Shown: positions 11,301 through 25,613 of the stretch, piece after piece | Layout: the number at the start of each line of letters is the position of its first letter | Numbering within the stretch: the first letter of the stretch is position 1 | Source: Patiria miniata | Lineage: Eukaryota > Echinodermata > Asteroidea > Valvatida > Asterinidae | Length of the DNA stretch: 64,000 nucleotides | Reading direction: 5' to 3' | Assembly: GCF_015706575.1 (NCBI RefSeq) | Contig: NW_024037074.1 | Location: forward strand, 18,961,334 to 19,025,333 | Made by a program: the position numbers and the translations under genes | Notes under the pieces: model-generated | Database searches by the model: none | What the model was told of the DNA's origin: nothing | Seen by the model: only the letters and a program-made list of their open reading frames with translations

Positions 11301-14300
11301 ATAACCAATGATTGGTTGAAATAACCAACAATTGGTTAATATGTGTCCAACCAAGTTTCAACCAATGATTGGTTATGTTAACCAATCTGTTTCTACGCCT
11401 CTGACAAAAGGCGCATTTGGTTGTCAGATATTTGAGAAATTAAAGGTATAGACCATTTTGTCGTTGGTGCAAGTTTGAAACAACAGAAGTGCTCAAAATC
11501 TTAAGATGGGTGTTAAACAACGTTAGCTCTATGGATGCTGTACAATTCGGGGATACACAATATGTTGATCTTGTTTTCCGCTCTGAAGTTGCTGAGTCAT
11601 GACACAATCCCAAAATCAGTATTCGGGGCATGAGTCCCATTCGACCGACTGTTGAGCTATATAAATTTATTTTCAATCCCATAGTAGGCATTAACGCAAA
11701 GGTTAGCAGCTGGATTGCTGTAGGTTCTACCAATGCTGCAATTAATCTTGAGGGTCAGTAAAAAAAAATAGTTGGAGTAAAAATGAAATGATTGACCCGG
11801 GACGCTGCTACACCCATTAACCACCATTGGAGTGCCTTACTAAACTATTGAAAGCCTTATTATAGAGTTAGGAACGATTAATGCCAATGAAACAATTTGG
11901 ATGACGTTATACTCTATCTATATTGTGTCAGTTGCGATCAGATGATGTCGGTGTGCCATTTTCAACAAATCGTCGTGTCTCTTCGTTAGTTAGTAACAAA
12001 CGTTCAATGACAGCCTTGCATGGCTATAATCACCTCATCCCTCAGGCCTGGCGAAGGGCATATATCAACTCGTCCCTTAGGTTCTGGCCCTCCCTTGTGT
12101 CACTTTAATGGGTCTCCACTGAACGTCAAAGGTCATCGTGGGGTCATTAGGGTTAAACACCTGATTTTTGTACTCAAAACACTACTCCTTCCAGAAGTTA
12201 CACGCCACAATCACGTCACTTGTGCATGAACACGAATTTGTTGGCCCGTAGCTTTCGAGATCATTTTGAGCTTGTTTAGGCATGAACCACGGTATCTGTT
12301 TCTATCTGCCTCTCCGGCAAATTAGCTTTTTGGCGACCTCCTTAAAAGTTTCATTTCTCCAGGAATAGATGACTGTGTTGAGCCAGGAATTGCTGAAGCG
12401 CAGGCTGCTAACCAAAATAACGACACCCACATTAGGGTCGCTCAGTGGTATGAGTGAGGGCAGCCAAGCGACACAGACAGTACCTGTGATGATCAGAAAT
12501 GTTTTGAGAGATTTGACATTTGAGCGATGCAGCTGAACCTGTGCATCTTCAGCACTGATCTCAGCTGCTGCTATACGCCGTGCCTGATGCCTGGCAATTA
12601 AAAGCAATTTTCCATACAGAACAAGAACACTCAAAAGAAGTGAGATTACCAAAACATAAATGAGAGCTGCTGTGAAAACAACCAGCTGTTTGACATCCGC
12701 TGCTACCATTCTGCAAGTGAGTGCAATAAGACAGAGTAAAGTTGCACATGTCAAGGCAATGTAAGCTCGTCTTTTGGTGACTACAGTTTGCAGTTTGAGA
12801 GGTTGTGATACTGCAATGTAGCGGACCACAGTAATCATTGCCAGAATGCATATTCCCAGCACTTGAGAAAATTCAACTAAAGCATGTAGGGTGAGTATAT
12901 AAATGTGCAGCTTGATACTTGTAGAGAGAAGCCCAAAGAAGCCCACTCCAACATCGGTAATCGCTAGGGCTACCACCAGCAGCTTAGTGACGTCATGCAT
13001 GTCATGAATGCGATGTAACACCAGCAGAGAAAACAAGTTGCAGATGAGGCAAAACAAGCAGATTGGACTTAGTACACACACGTAAAGAATACAACTTGGA
13101 ATGTCAAAGTTATATTCACAGTAAGGAACGTTAGAAGAAGTTGACAACGCATACTGGTCTGATACGTTTTCCATTCTGTGTGAGTGTGTGCCCGTTTACT
13201 TCTCTATGAGTAAATCACAGATGCCACACCGAAGATTGATTATAAATGTGACACTTGTTGCTAAATCAACCAATTCTTCCGATACGCCAGCCGAGAGAGG
13301 TATGTGTAGAGGCAATTGTGGTAAAGTGTCTTGCCCAATAACACAAACACAGTGCTCCCACATGTTCCCCGTCACAGTTCGCATTCGTATAAACACTCGC
13401 AAATATTACTTGCATTGGGGAACGGCCGCCATCAAACGCGACCAAATGTTGCTCATGAAAGGGCTCTTTCGAAAGTCTCGATGTGGTGCAATCATCAAAC
13501 ACTGCAATCTGATCCGACAACTGAAGACGCAATGACGTTCCAAAGCAAAATGTAAATCATCAGATCATCATTTTTCACCCTTTCTATCCACCAAAGCGGT
13601 CTGAAAACTCACTCATAAAAGGTGTTATACGCATCAAGTGAAAGTGGTGTGACAATAATGTTTGGTGTAATCATGGATCAGATCCTGGATCTTCAACTTC
13701 TCTTACGTGGAATAACCCGTTTCTTCACAGTTTGTAGATAGAAAGAACTGCCTTAAAGCGAAGAGCTCTCGCATTGATGGTAAATAATAGAGCGCTATAC
13801 AAAGTCGTGGTCTCTTTTACGTCATCATTACCAATTGGCTGAGAATATTATTATTATTAGATTTCCAGAGGTCTATCTAATTGCCTTTTAAATTTTATTA
13901 TTGTCAACATTTTCGAAGCTATACAAAAATACCAAATATTATCGTTGACGTTGTCGGCCATTGTATCGATATCGTCTGCGATTCATATTTTGTGCGATTT
14001 TGTTTGTGTAAGCAGAGCGCATGCATGTTGGCTAGGAATCTACGCTCTAATTAAACGGGTCGTTTTGGTGGTTCTGAACACAGATACCCACGAAAAGGCA
14101 GAATACAAAAGCTAGGGAATGGTATTTGTCTGCTGATTGAGAAACTAAACAAGGTTTGTTTTCACTGCATGCATACAGTCAGCAGGTAGGTCTAATTTGC
14201 CGTATACCAACGTGAAATACCCTCTGACAGCTGAGCGCAAAATCTAAACTCAGTAAAATTAAATGAGATATCACGAGTGAAACAGAAGTCAGGAATGCAA

Positions 14301-17300
14301 CCCTTTAGGCCAAATTAAAAAAAACATGTTTAGCGTCCTCGCCCGCTTCCTTTTTGGAGGCCTCCTCCCTTTTTTCAAACCGAAAACACGATAAATTTTA
14401 AACAGTGACATCATTTTGGCCTCTTTGTCTGTTGCATCTAGCCCATTATAAAGCTGGTATGTCATTTCCTGAGCCAACTGATGGCCAAAGCTGGCGGCCA
14501 TCTTGAAAAAAAGCCCGGTCGGGCGGTCACTCTGGAGGGAAAAAAGGCCGCCTCCTTCCTTTTTTTTCAAAAAGGCAAGACGCTAAAGATTTTTTTTTAC
14601 TTGGCTTTACCGATTTTAAAGTATCATAGCAAACTATCTGTTGAAACTTTGTTACATTAAGGAACTAAGACATGACATACATTGTATTCAGTGCAATGCT
14701 ATGGGGGAATGCAAATTATTGCGGATTATTTCGAAAGGTTCCCATCAGCTGACAAATTCGTTCTTTTTTTGACCCTTTGCACGCAAGAAACAAGATACTG
14801 GCTGTTATGTACCCTTGTATTGGATTGTGTGTTGACCGAACGTGTCTGTATGGGCGCTCTAAACTCCAATTTGCTTGAACAGTCGGTTCAACGCAAACCT
14901 AATCCTATGTGGGTTTGGGAAACTTGTAAAGGTTCGCACCAGCCTACAGCTTTCACCAGCAGGGAGTCTATTAAGCCTGTCACTTGGCATTTACACCCGC
15001 CCTCGTAATAAAACAACCATTAACATAGCCGTCATATCATACGCAAAAAAATAACCGCCTGTGTTTGTTTGGATAACCAATTTTATGGCGTTTTCAATCT
15101 GGTAATGGGTTCCCGTAACCTGATTAGATCCCGTGGACTCGGATGTGCGATGTCAAAAGATGCCCGAACCTCCTGCCATTAGCACGGGACGTCCAGCGTT
15201 CCTCTTTCGAAGGGGGATTGGGGAAAAGGAATCTTGGACCTGTAGGGCCAATCGCACACCCCACAGGTCGGCTTGTCTGTAAGGGCGTCATTCCGTGTGA
15301 AGTCCACAGCGATTACTGTTTTGATAACACCAGCGTGGTATGGTGCGCTGCAGCTGTCGACACGGTAGTTTACAAAATCGGTATCTTATCCTTGTGGGAT
15401 GTCCACCCAGTGTTTGTTTTGCCAGAGGATAATATCTTGATATCCCGTGTATATTCATCCCGTGCACTTTCGCAGAATTTTCCAAAATGCCCACTGTCAA
15501 TATTTTGTTAAAATTCGAACGACCGTGATTGACGGGTGAGGTTCACCTGCGATCTCTCATCGAGGTCCAATAATGTCGATCAACCACCCACTCAGACCGG
15601 ATCGGTTGACCGTGAAGTGGACGGGACGGTCACGGCGTTGGTACCAACTGTGGCGCTATATGGCCCGGCGGGACTAATTTGTCAGCACCGCCCAAACTAT
15701 TGTCGTCAGTCAGCGTGAAAGGTGGCCGGACCCGTCAATAATCGGTTTCAACTTGGTAAAAGAGCCAGCTGAATCATGAGTGGTTGCAGTGGTATGAATT
15801 TCATATCCCCAGAAAGTAAGTAAATAAATACGATCCGATAAATGAAAACCGCGAGGCGGATTGAGGCCTCACGAACACTTTATTTTCGAAAACAAGAATT
15901 AATCTTGAACCGACGAACTTGAATCGTACATTGATCCAGGCCAGCCTTGTTGCTGGTATACGATGGTCAAAAACAGCACTTTGTTCAACATCTTTAGCCA
16001 ATTGATTATTGTAAACCAACATCACATCAAAAAAATCACTCGGCTGGGGCTCGAACCCATGACCTCTGCTTTCTAGTGCAGACGTCATACCACTCGACCA
16101 CTCGGCCACCTGAGACGTCGCTGAAGTAACGTTAGTGTCCCCATGGAAGTAGAATTAGATTCTACCTCCATGGTGTCTTCATGGAGGTGTCTCCGAGGCA
16201 TTGGAACTGGATTTACTGGAACACATTTTATAGCGCAGATAATGTATCAAAACCGTTGTTACCTCGAGGTTAAAGTCCGCTATCGTTATAAGCCCACGTG
16301 TAAACACCATGATTTTGTATTTAGGCTATGCCAATAACGGAACAATAAAAAATGGGCTTTACTGAAATGAATGTAAAGCAACCGTGTATAGTTACGTGTA
16401 AACATCAATGGCCCGCAGGCTACATTAGCCGTATATGATACCATTGTGCCCAGTAATGTTTGGTATTCAATAAACTAAGAAGTTTGTTTAGACGGCGCCA
16501 TGAAATCGGGGGTATTATTGCTGGAAGATTGATAAAAAAATTTCTTTTAAATTCCGCGGCATTATTTCTTCAACCATGTATAATAAGCAATTGTTGACTG
16601 CTGTGATGTGGGATATGACGTTTTGAACACCCAAGGGGCGCATGGCACCCGAGGCGAACGGTGCTTTGCGTCCCTCGGGTGTTCAAAGCGTCATATCCCA
16701 CACCTCGGCAGTCAAAAGTAATTGTTTTGTTATACCTCTGTCTTGGATTCTTTGGATTTTGATGTAAAAATCACGAAAACAAACTGCAGTGAACACAACA
16801 ATCATGACAATTCACATGCTCGAAACAGCTGATCGTCTGCTAGTTCGCTGCTCCCACTCATGTGTGAAAACATGGTGAAAATATCGTGGGTACCAACGAT
16901 ACAAGCGTTTCATACCATACGTACCGTACGTTCAAAGTCATAGCACACTCCATGTGGGACCACGCGCGTGATCGATATCCCATATGATGGAGTGTGCCAT
17001 GACCCGGGGCGATACCCGGGGGGTTTCCAAAAGCAGATGCCCCACCGGCCGGGGCTTATTATACCGGGACTTCCAGGCAGTTACCCGGGGACTTACCTTC
17101 GGGAAATCACTATGTACGACATGCATCGGAATGCGTGGGGATTGAGAAATCAGAAAATCATGAATTTGCTAAGGTATGACTGAGTGGCCTTAGTTTAGGG
17201 CATTATGATGCCAGGCATCTTTTGCCGGGCCATATGCAGGGACTTCCACATTAGGCCCGGCATACTACTAGGGCCTGGACTTATGCCCAGCGGTCGGGGG

Positions 17301-20300
17301 CGGGGACTTACCCATGGGTTTCAAGAAAATGTCTCCGCCCCGTGGGACTTGACTAAAAACTTACCAGGGACTACCAAGGGGTTTTCAAATTTCAAAATGG
17401 AAGTCCCCGGCTAGGACCCCGTTCCCACTTGATTCGCCAATTGCCGGATCTGATCCACCTTTTGCCAAATTGGGCTGGATCTGATCCACCTTTTGCCAAA
17501 TTGGGCCGGATCTGATCCACCTTTTGCCAAATTGGGCCGGATCTGATCCACCTTTTGCCAAATTGGGCCAGATCTGATCCACCTTTTGCCAAGTTGAACA
17601 GGATCAGATCCCCCAACTGGTGGATCAGATCCTGCAATTGTATGTAGTGGGAAAGTCGCCGCTAGTCCAGGGTCCCCCAGGGTGCAGGTTACAATTGACA
17701 CGTGCAATATGTTCCACGTATGCGTATTATTACGGTCAATAACTTCACCGAGATGCAAAAAAAGTAGCCTTCACAAAAGTATTCGACAACTTCATGGTGA
17801 ACCAGATGGTGACTTGGATGCAAGAATTTGAAAATTTCCTAATAGGGCTCTCGTACTCCCAAAGTCGGAACAAAGCTTTTTTTTTCGTTTATACACAAAT
17901 CATACAACTTGAAAATTCGTCAGGGGGTAAAAAAAATAATAACTTTTTGAAGAGCATGGGAATTGCAACTTGCAGTGTCGAACTCAATAACCCTTGTTCA
18001 TCGCGTGATATCGATACTGAACTTGCAAGTTGCAGGAGACTGAAGTTGCAGGATTGCCCGCAGTGATCCGAGTGACTTTTAACTTCTCAGGGGAATGCTC
18101 CACGGAGACGATATTGTCAACATAATTTTAAAGTTGTGTGAAGTCATTTTTTCGAGATTTCGCCGTCAGAAACATTTTGGTGGTAAACCTGCTAGATACG
18201 TGATTCTGTTGGTACAGGGCGTTTATCACAACCATGGAGGAATACGAACACATCCTCCATGACTAACCTTTTAATACAACAGGTTTTCGGTTTCAAAACG
18301 ATGTTAATGTTTCAAGGGACTTGATGTTACTTCCGGCATTGATATTTTTTCCCTTTGAATTTTGGTCGTGAAATTCCACATGGGATTTAGTTGTCAGGGG
18401 GACTGCTTTTGGTGTTAAAGAATAGTCACCCTACCGAAATAAATGGGATCACTTCCAAAGTCGTATATAACCCAAGTTTGAAGTTATTTGGGCGAAAAGC
18501 AAATAAATTTTCCAGACGCTCTGGACAGGGTTTCAAAACAATTTTATTTCTCACGATTTAGAAAACGCTGGAGTCTTTTTTTTAAACTACCAATCAATCA
18601 CGTTTATACTAACCAACTTTATAAACCGGGGGCCTGTTTTGTTTGGCAAACTTAAAATGTCGACGTCTTTATAATTTTTTTAACAGCGTAAACACCGGCG
18701 GACCTAGATCAGTCCGGGGCAGCCTCCTTTAGGGGCGTCAAACCCGAGAGTAGGTTGAGCACATGTTGAGCCCTAACTGAACTCAATCCATCAAAGCACA
18801 ACAGCAGGTTTTGTTTAAATCTGTTGGAATAGGTACAGTACGTACCCCTAAACTGATGGTCATTTACACTGGGTTTGGCATACCTCCAGAAACTAAATCC
18901 AACAGTGTGTGTGTACAACTTCCCATGCGGGTGTTGGAATTTGCCAGAATGGGTATGGTTCCTATAAATAATGCCATTAGTATCGACGTCATAAATAATA
19001 TTTTGAGAACTTTATTATGAGAGGGCATTATCTACTAAAAATCCATTAAAAAAAATGCACCAGCAAAATGTAAGAATTTGACGTACATGGAAACGGTCTC
19101 CCCCTAAATGAGAAGGGTGCATTTGTACACCTATATAGTTAATATAGTGTGCCTGATTGTAGGATTTTATCAGCGCTTTCTATTGAAAATATGGTACGAG
19201 CCCCCCACCCACCCCCACCCCACCCCCGCCTATTGATTTTCAGAGGCCTAAGTGTCCGGAGAAAATAATCGGTCTACATTTCAGCACGCCTCCCTGAAAA
19301 CAATTTTGGATCCATCTTGCTACCCCCCCCCCCCCCCCCCGAAAAATATTGGCTCTAGAACCGCGCCCGGTTATCGCCGGTGTCATTTTTACGTAGAGAG
19401 GAAAGGGCCTTTTCCGGTGGGTCAAAAGGGGAGGGGGTAGGGGAAGTTTCTGTAAGTAGCACCACGACAATTGTTTTTAATCAAGTCAACAAGTGTGCTA
19501 ACAGTAACACTTTGGTTAAAACAGAATAATGATGGGACTTTGTTTTCACAAACCTCTCTCGGTTTCAGTGCCTTACCCCGGACGCTCTCCTGGACATCTT
19601 CGATATACCGTCCTCCGCGTCCGGCCTGACGAAGGTCCAGTTCCTCCAGATTTGCCCGGTGCTGCTGCAGCAGTTGGACAGCCACGTGTGCATGCAGTTT
19701 GACGTGAGCGGTCGTGAGGAGCATCATCACGATAGTCACGATGACCACGAGGACCACGAAGACACGACGACGCACGGGCATCACGATCTGAACGCGACGG
19801 GGAGCGGTGCAGGCCACCACTCTGGACACGGTGAGTTCCTTATACTTGGCGTGTTTTAAGATCGGTTCCAGTTCACATCTCGCCCTCGAAGGGTTTATTT
19901 TCGAAAAAAAAATGCGGGGGAGAGTTTTACTGATTCAGTAAGAATGCACATACCAACTTTGTGTTGTCCACTAAGTCTTATAGTTGGTTGTTTGGGGAAT
20001 GGATGTTAACAATCAATGGTTGGGGGAACTCACAGAAATATTTGCATCCGATCACCAGTGGCAATTTGACTACATTTAACTACGAACTGTTTTTACCGGC
20101 AGGTGCACGTTTAACTTTTTTTTCTTCTTCTGAGGAACCATGTTTTCTTTATTGATGAGGTCTTCTTCATTGTTCTTCCTGCAATGATCCTCACGTGAAT
20201 AATAGTTACCACTCACCGGGTTGCATATAGTGAACATGCCCTTTAAGTTTTTTGTTTTTAAAGTTATAACTTCCGATCCCCTCCCATGTTCTCATGATTC

Positions 20301-23300
20301 TTGTAACTTTTTGTTAAATTGGTTTGACCGATAATTGAAGTCCATTTAATATGATATCCTCCCCATGACTAGTGTCGGGCAACAGCACAGAAGCTGGAAA
20401 TCTCATCAGTCCATTGACCACACCCACATTTGACTTCTTTTCTCTTCCAACCCTTGTGGTTTTTTTTATGTGTGAGGACAGGGAATAGCTTCAGTAATGC
20501 TCATCAGTCCATTGACCACACCCAATGATTCCAGTTTTTTGAATGGCTATTTTCCTCCCTCACCCCTTGTGATGTTCCAATATGGGGCTACAGCATAGCA
20601 GATCAATCTATCAACCACACCCAGGATGCCCATTTTATTAACGTCTACACCCCCCCCCCCCCATTCCAGTATGGGGCTTCAGTATAGGAGATCAGTCCAT
20701 TGACCACACCCATTGACCACACCCATTTCATTAAATACTATTTTGTACCAACCTCATAAATATTTCATTATGGGCCAATGGTACAGCAGATCAATCAATT
20801 TACCACACCCATTGGCCACACCCATTTTACCCATTTTATTAAACACTACTTCGTTCCCCAACCTTGTTAATATTAAAGTATTTGACTACGGCATAGCAGA
20901 TCAATCCATTGGCCACACCCATTGACCACGCCCATTTTACTCATTGTATTACGAAGACTATTTCCTTCTCCAACCTTGTAAGTTTCCAATCTGCGGCTAC
21001 GGCATAGCAGATCAATCCATTGACCACACCCATTGACCACACCCATTTTACCCATTTTATTAAACACTACTTCGTTCCCCAACCTTGTTAATATTAAAGT
21101 ATTTGACTACGGCATAGCAGATCAATCCATTGGCCACACCCATTGACCACGCCCATTTTACTCATTGTATTACGAAGACTATTTCCTTCTCCAACCTTGT
21201 AAGTTTCCAATCTGCGGCTACGGCATAGCAGATCAATCCATTGACCACACCCATTGACCACACCCATTTTACCCATTTTATTAAACACTACTTCGTTCCC
21301 CAACCTTGTTAATATTAAAGTATTTGACTACGGCATAGCAGATCAATCCATTGGCCACACCCATTGACCACGCCCATTTTACTCATTGTATTACGAAGAC
21401 TATTTCCTTCTCCAACCTTGTAAGTTTCCAATCTGCGGCTACGGCATAGCAGATCAATCCATTGACCACACCCATTGACCACAACCATTTTACCCATTGT
21501 ATTAAAAACTATTTCCTTTCCCAACCTTGTAAGTTTCCAATCTGGGGCTACGACATAGCAGATCAATCCATTGACCACACCCATTGACCACACCCATTTT
21601 ACCCATTGTATTAAAAACTATTTCCTTCCCCAACCTTGTAATTTTCCAGTCTGGGGCTACGGCATTGCAGCAGTAACCCTCATCAGCTTGGCCTCCATCA
21701 CCTGCATCCTGGTTGTGCCTTGCATGCAGCATTATCCCCACGTCTACCACCGTCTCCTGTCTGTCTTGGTTGCCATGGCAGTGGGCACGCTGGCCGGCGA
21801 TGCCATGATGCATCTCATCCCACACGTGAGTCATTTTTCATTAACTGGAATTTTTTTCAAAAAAAAAAAAACAGTACAAAGTTTACATCTCTCTGACGCA
21901 AATTCCATCTCACATCTAGAAAGTTTTAGTATGTGTCCAGCGTTATTCCAGTGTCCAGTCACAAAAACAAATTTATTTACACCCTTGTTTGCATTGATGA
22001 TGCAGTCCCTGGGCATCCATGTTCACGACGACACCAAGACCCAGGAGGAAGACGGCCACGCCCACGAGGCCTTGGAGGCAGAGAAGCAGCATGCCAGGAA
22101 TGCAGTCTGGAAGGGCTTCTTCGTGCTGCTCGGCATCTTCATGTTCTTCATCATTGAGCAACTCATGGCGTCCTGCCAGCAGGCACGGAAAGACCGAAAG
22201 GTAGGACCAACAAGTTCCAGTTCGGCTCCCAATCAGCTTTGTTCTACTGTTTTTTAATGGTCCCGTGGTCAGTTTAATTTCATCAAGGCACAAAAAAGAA
22301 GGTATGCTGTGCAAAAATCAGATAAGAGCTCAAATGTCATTTGATACACTGCTTGATTCTCTGCTATTTCTGTCATCAGCCACCATTGTGCCTTATAATT
22401 TTTAAAGTAATGCACTGTGTGGAAACTGCGCTCAGTTTAATTTGTGTGTCTGAAAGCCACCTTCAAAGCCATACTGAATCCTTGTTGAAAGCCATATCTA
22501 GTGTCCTTATACTGTAACCTCGTGGTCCTGACATTCCAACAGGCGAGGAGGAAGACCAGACAGCGTGCCGACAAGAAGAGCAGCAGCCAGCGACCCTTGC
22601 ACAGCAGCCAGCGAGAGGACGGCAGCGACGACCAACAACAGGAGGAGGCGCTGCAAGGGGAGTACAAGAAGATTAACGGCAGCGAAGCCATCGGAGAGAA
22701 ACTCTGCCACCACTGCTCGCCGGCCAGTACCTCCGCCGTGGGATCCAACAGAGAAATCAGTAAGAACTTTTACAGATTTTTCAGAAATTTTTTTGGAAGC
22801 AGGCTGCAGATGGGTTTATACATTGCCAGTGATTTTCAGTTTGAAAAAGTTGCAAACAAAAATGGACAAATTTCAGGAAATTCTTTACAAAATTTAATGG
22901 AAAGCTGATAAAGGGTCTAAATATTGAAGATTTTTTTGTTATACCTTGCCAATGTTTGTTTTTCAGTCGGAAACTATTGAGAAAAATGGACAGATTTCAA
23001 GAAGTTTTTACAGAAAAAAATCTATAGAAGGCAGGCTTGAGATATAGTCATGCTCATGGTAGTACTTTATTAATGCAAGTATTAAAAAAAAATAGATAAA
23101 TTTGTTGGAGAGAAACAAGCTTAAGTACGAGTAGTTTGTCAGGTTTGTGAATCAAGATATGATTTTACAAAGCTGACATTGTATTCACTTCCTACAGCAC
23201 TTTGTCAGGGTTGTAGACGTAAGGTCGGAGTCCTCACAAAACCTTACAAGTTTATCACAAGTCATTTACAAATAATCCAGTATTTGAGTGAAAAACTGCG

Positions 23301-25578
23301 ATGAAAGCATTCATTTGTCATTATTAGATTCATCCCCTCGTATCCGTGACTTTACTTGTGATTTGACTTTTGATTTGACTATTGATTGACTTGCAACAGA
23401 CTTGACTACAGTTTTTCTTTTCTGTCCCGTCTTTTTTGAACAGTAAGAAACAGCATGCTCCTTCTTGAAGACTTTGAATTGCAGAACGGCCGCGTCGACC
23501 CAGCCTCAACTTCACACCACCATCATCACCACCACCATCACGATTGCCATGACGATGACCCAGAGATGGGCCCCAGCCATCACCACGGCCACAGTCACGA
23601 CCCCCCGGCCCCGGGGGACAACAGCATCGCCACGCTGGCTTGGATCATTGTCATGGGGGACGGACTGCATAACTTCTGCGACGGGCTGATCGTCGGGGCT
23701 GCATTTGCGGACAGCGTTGCGGGGGGACTGAGCACGTCCATTGCCGTCATGTGTCATGAGATCCCACACGAGTTAGGTATGGAAAGGAATTAGAAAATAA
23801 TTGTGATTAATAGATTTTTTTTGTGAGTTTTGGGGTTATTTGTTTTCTTTTTTTTAAGTTCAGCTTCAGGAATTCTAGGAATAATATGTTTTTACTTGTT
23901 ATAACCATACTTCGAGAAAAATATTTTTTCGATCTTTTTTTTGGAAAAATGTTATTTGAAGGACAAAAAGTTTTAACTAAAAACAGTTGAAACTTTACTA
24001 TGCTCACTTTTATTTGCAGATTGAATAGTACGGCAGATAGGTGATGGGATTGTGCCTTTGATGATACAAGCATGGCATTTGGCACACAGTCAGACTATGT
24101 CTTAAGAAAGATATTTGGCCATAGGGCCATCGCAGATTTGTCCTTTGATAAACTATAGGTAGAATATCAAGCAATGGCAGCCATTTTGGAAATTTTGAAA
24201 TTTGTTTGTTAATCTACCTTATTTTAAGTTATTGTTTGCAAAGGACAAATCTGTGACTGCCCTATAGCCAAATTTCCTTCTTAAGACATACTCTGTGCCA
24301 AATACAATGCTTGTATTGTCAAAGGTACAATTCCCCCAAATACATCCACTATCTGCCCCACTAAAAACCACTTCTTTATTTAGGTAAAAATTGTATTAAA
24401 CAAGTTATTCATAAATACCTCAGACAGTTTAGCTATTCCTATTGGTCGAGAGCCCGTCACGTGGCAGGTCTTAAATGGATGATAAAGACATGGCTAGCTG
24501 GTCTTAAACACTTTTCCAGTGTCACAATAAAATGTGGACTCCTAAAAATCCAGTGCCTCATCGTTTCATTGGTTGAACGTTCACAATCCTCACGTAGGCA
24601 TGCGCAACACTACCAGGGAGTCAGAATTTTATAGTTCTAAATTCAAAACGCAACGTGCCAGGTGCGTTCTGCGCGACACCGCGCAGAACATGATACGCGC
24701 GCGTCAATCTCCATAAAAGGGTTGTTTACATCTTACTCGCCAGCTGAACACTCCATTATTTTGCAAGAGGGATGTTTCAAAAAGCATAAAGTGAATTTGT
24801 TGAACAAAATCGGGATGTTTCGAACGAATTATATGATTTTTTCTTACCGAAAAGGTATTTATGAATGGGATTAATATGTGCTCCGTCGGTATTTATCACT
24901 CTGTTTAAGACCACTTAGAGTCTGGGTGCTGATAATTACCATCACCTCTGGCTCGGGTAATTATCAGCACCCAGACTCTAAGTGGTCTTAAACAGAGTGA
25001 TAAAAACCTCCAGAGCACACATTTATTCCCTTATTCAAAAAAACAAAAACAAAGTCAATTATATCCAGGTGGTCGACCCCATACTGCGTATGCAGACCAA
25101 AATTCACAAACAAACAAAACAAAAGCTTTTTGGGGATTGGAATGACTAATCTGTAGGCTGTAACTACACAACACATTGGGATTATGCTTTGTCCTCTGTA
25201 AATTTGCACAAACTGTTGATATGTTGCCCCTTATTGTTATTCCTAGGTGATTTTGCGGTGATGCTGAAGGGCGGAATGTCCATCAAGCAAGCGCTGTGTG
25301 TCCAGGCCATTTCGTCCGTTCTAGCCTACATGGGTCTGGCCATCGGCATCGCCGCGGGAAACGTGGAGGCCGTCAGCATGTGGATATTTGCCCTGGCCGG
25401 GGGAATGTTCGTCTACATCGCCCTGGTTGATCTGGTAAGTGGGGCTTATGGGAAGCTCTGGGTGTAGACCAGTTAATAAATAGCCACCAATTATAATGTC
25501 TTCAATCAAAAAAAAAAATCAAAAAAAAAAATCAAAAAAAAAAAATCAAAAAAAAAAATATCAAAAAAAAAAAAAATT

Positions 25579-25613
<35 letters not shown>

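Larger units (their letters stand above)
10502..12301. other. Spacer between GPCR B and GPCR C
   Basis: No recognised gene. It contains a 106-bp tandem pair just upstream of GPCR B (10683-10894), a palindromic CCAAT-rich hairpin at 11294-11383, and a short mirrored segment around 11220-11280 (CCCCTACATAGGG / TGTAGGGGTACATATGGGG). Confidence 0.55.
13175..19568. other. Right part of ZIP intron 1: repeats, no supported gene
   Basis: Contains a possible inverted-repeat element (14328-14590), a tRNA-derived SINE relic (about 15960-16112, minus), an exact short palindrome at 16141-16173, a foldback at 16588-16726, a hairpin around 16936-17011, a 31-bp minisatellite (17444-17634) and a truncated hAT-like element (about 19081-19368). 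A 122-codon plus frame at 15143-15511 resembles nothing I know. Confidence 0.55.

Noticed and set aside
15143-15511. 122-codon plus-strand frame in a GC-richer patch
   Set aside because: No recognised domain, no splice partners in frame, and it lies inside an intron near SINE and foldback relics. A decayed element is more likely.
15960-16112. A working serine tRNA gene
   Set aside because: The A and B boxes are good, but the anticodon arm has an extra base and the type II variable arm is missing, so it is a SINE head.
17385-17758. Three overlapping minus frames with repeated WIRSG/KGGSDP peptides
   Set aside because: They are produced by the 31-bp minisatellite and read the same peptide in every frame.
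20873-21593. Minus frames with near-identical 69-residue peptides
   Set aside because: Shadows of the 221-bp satellite period in ZIP intron 2.
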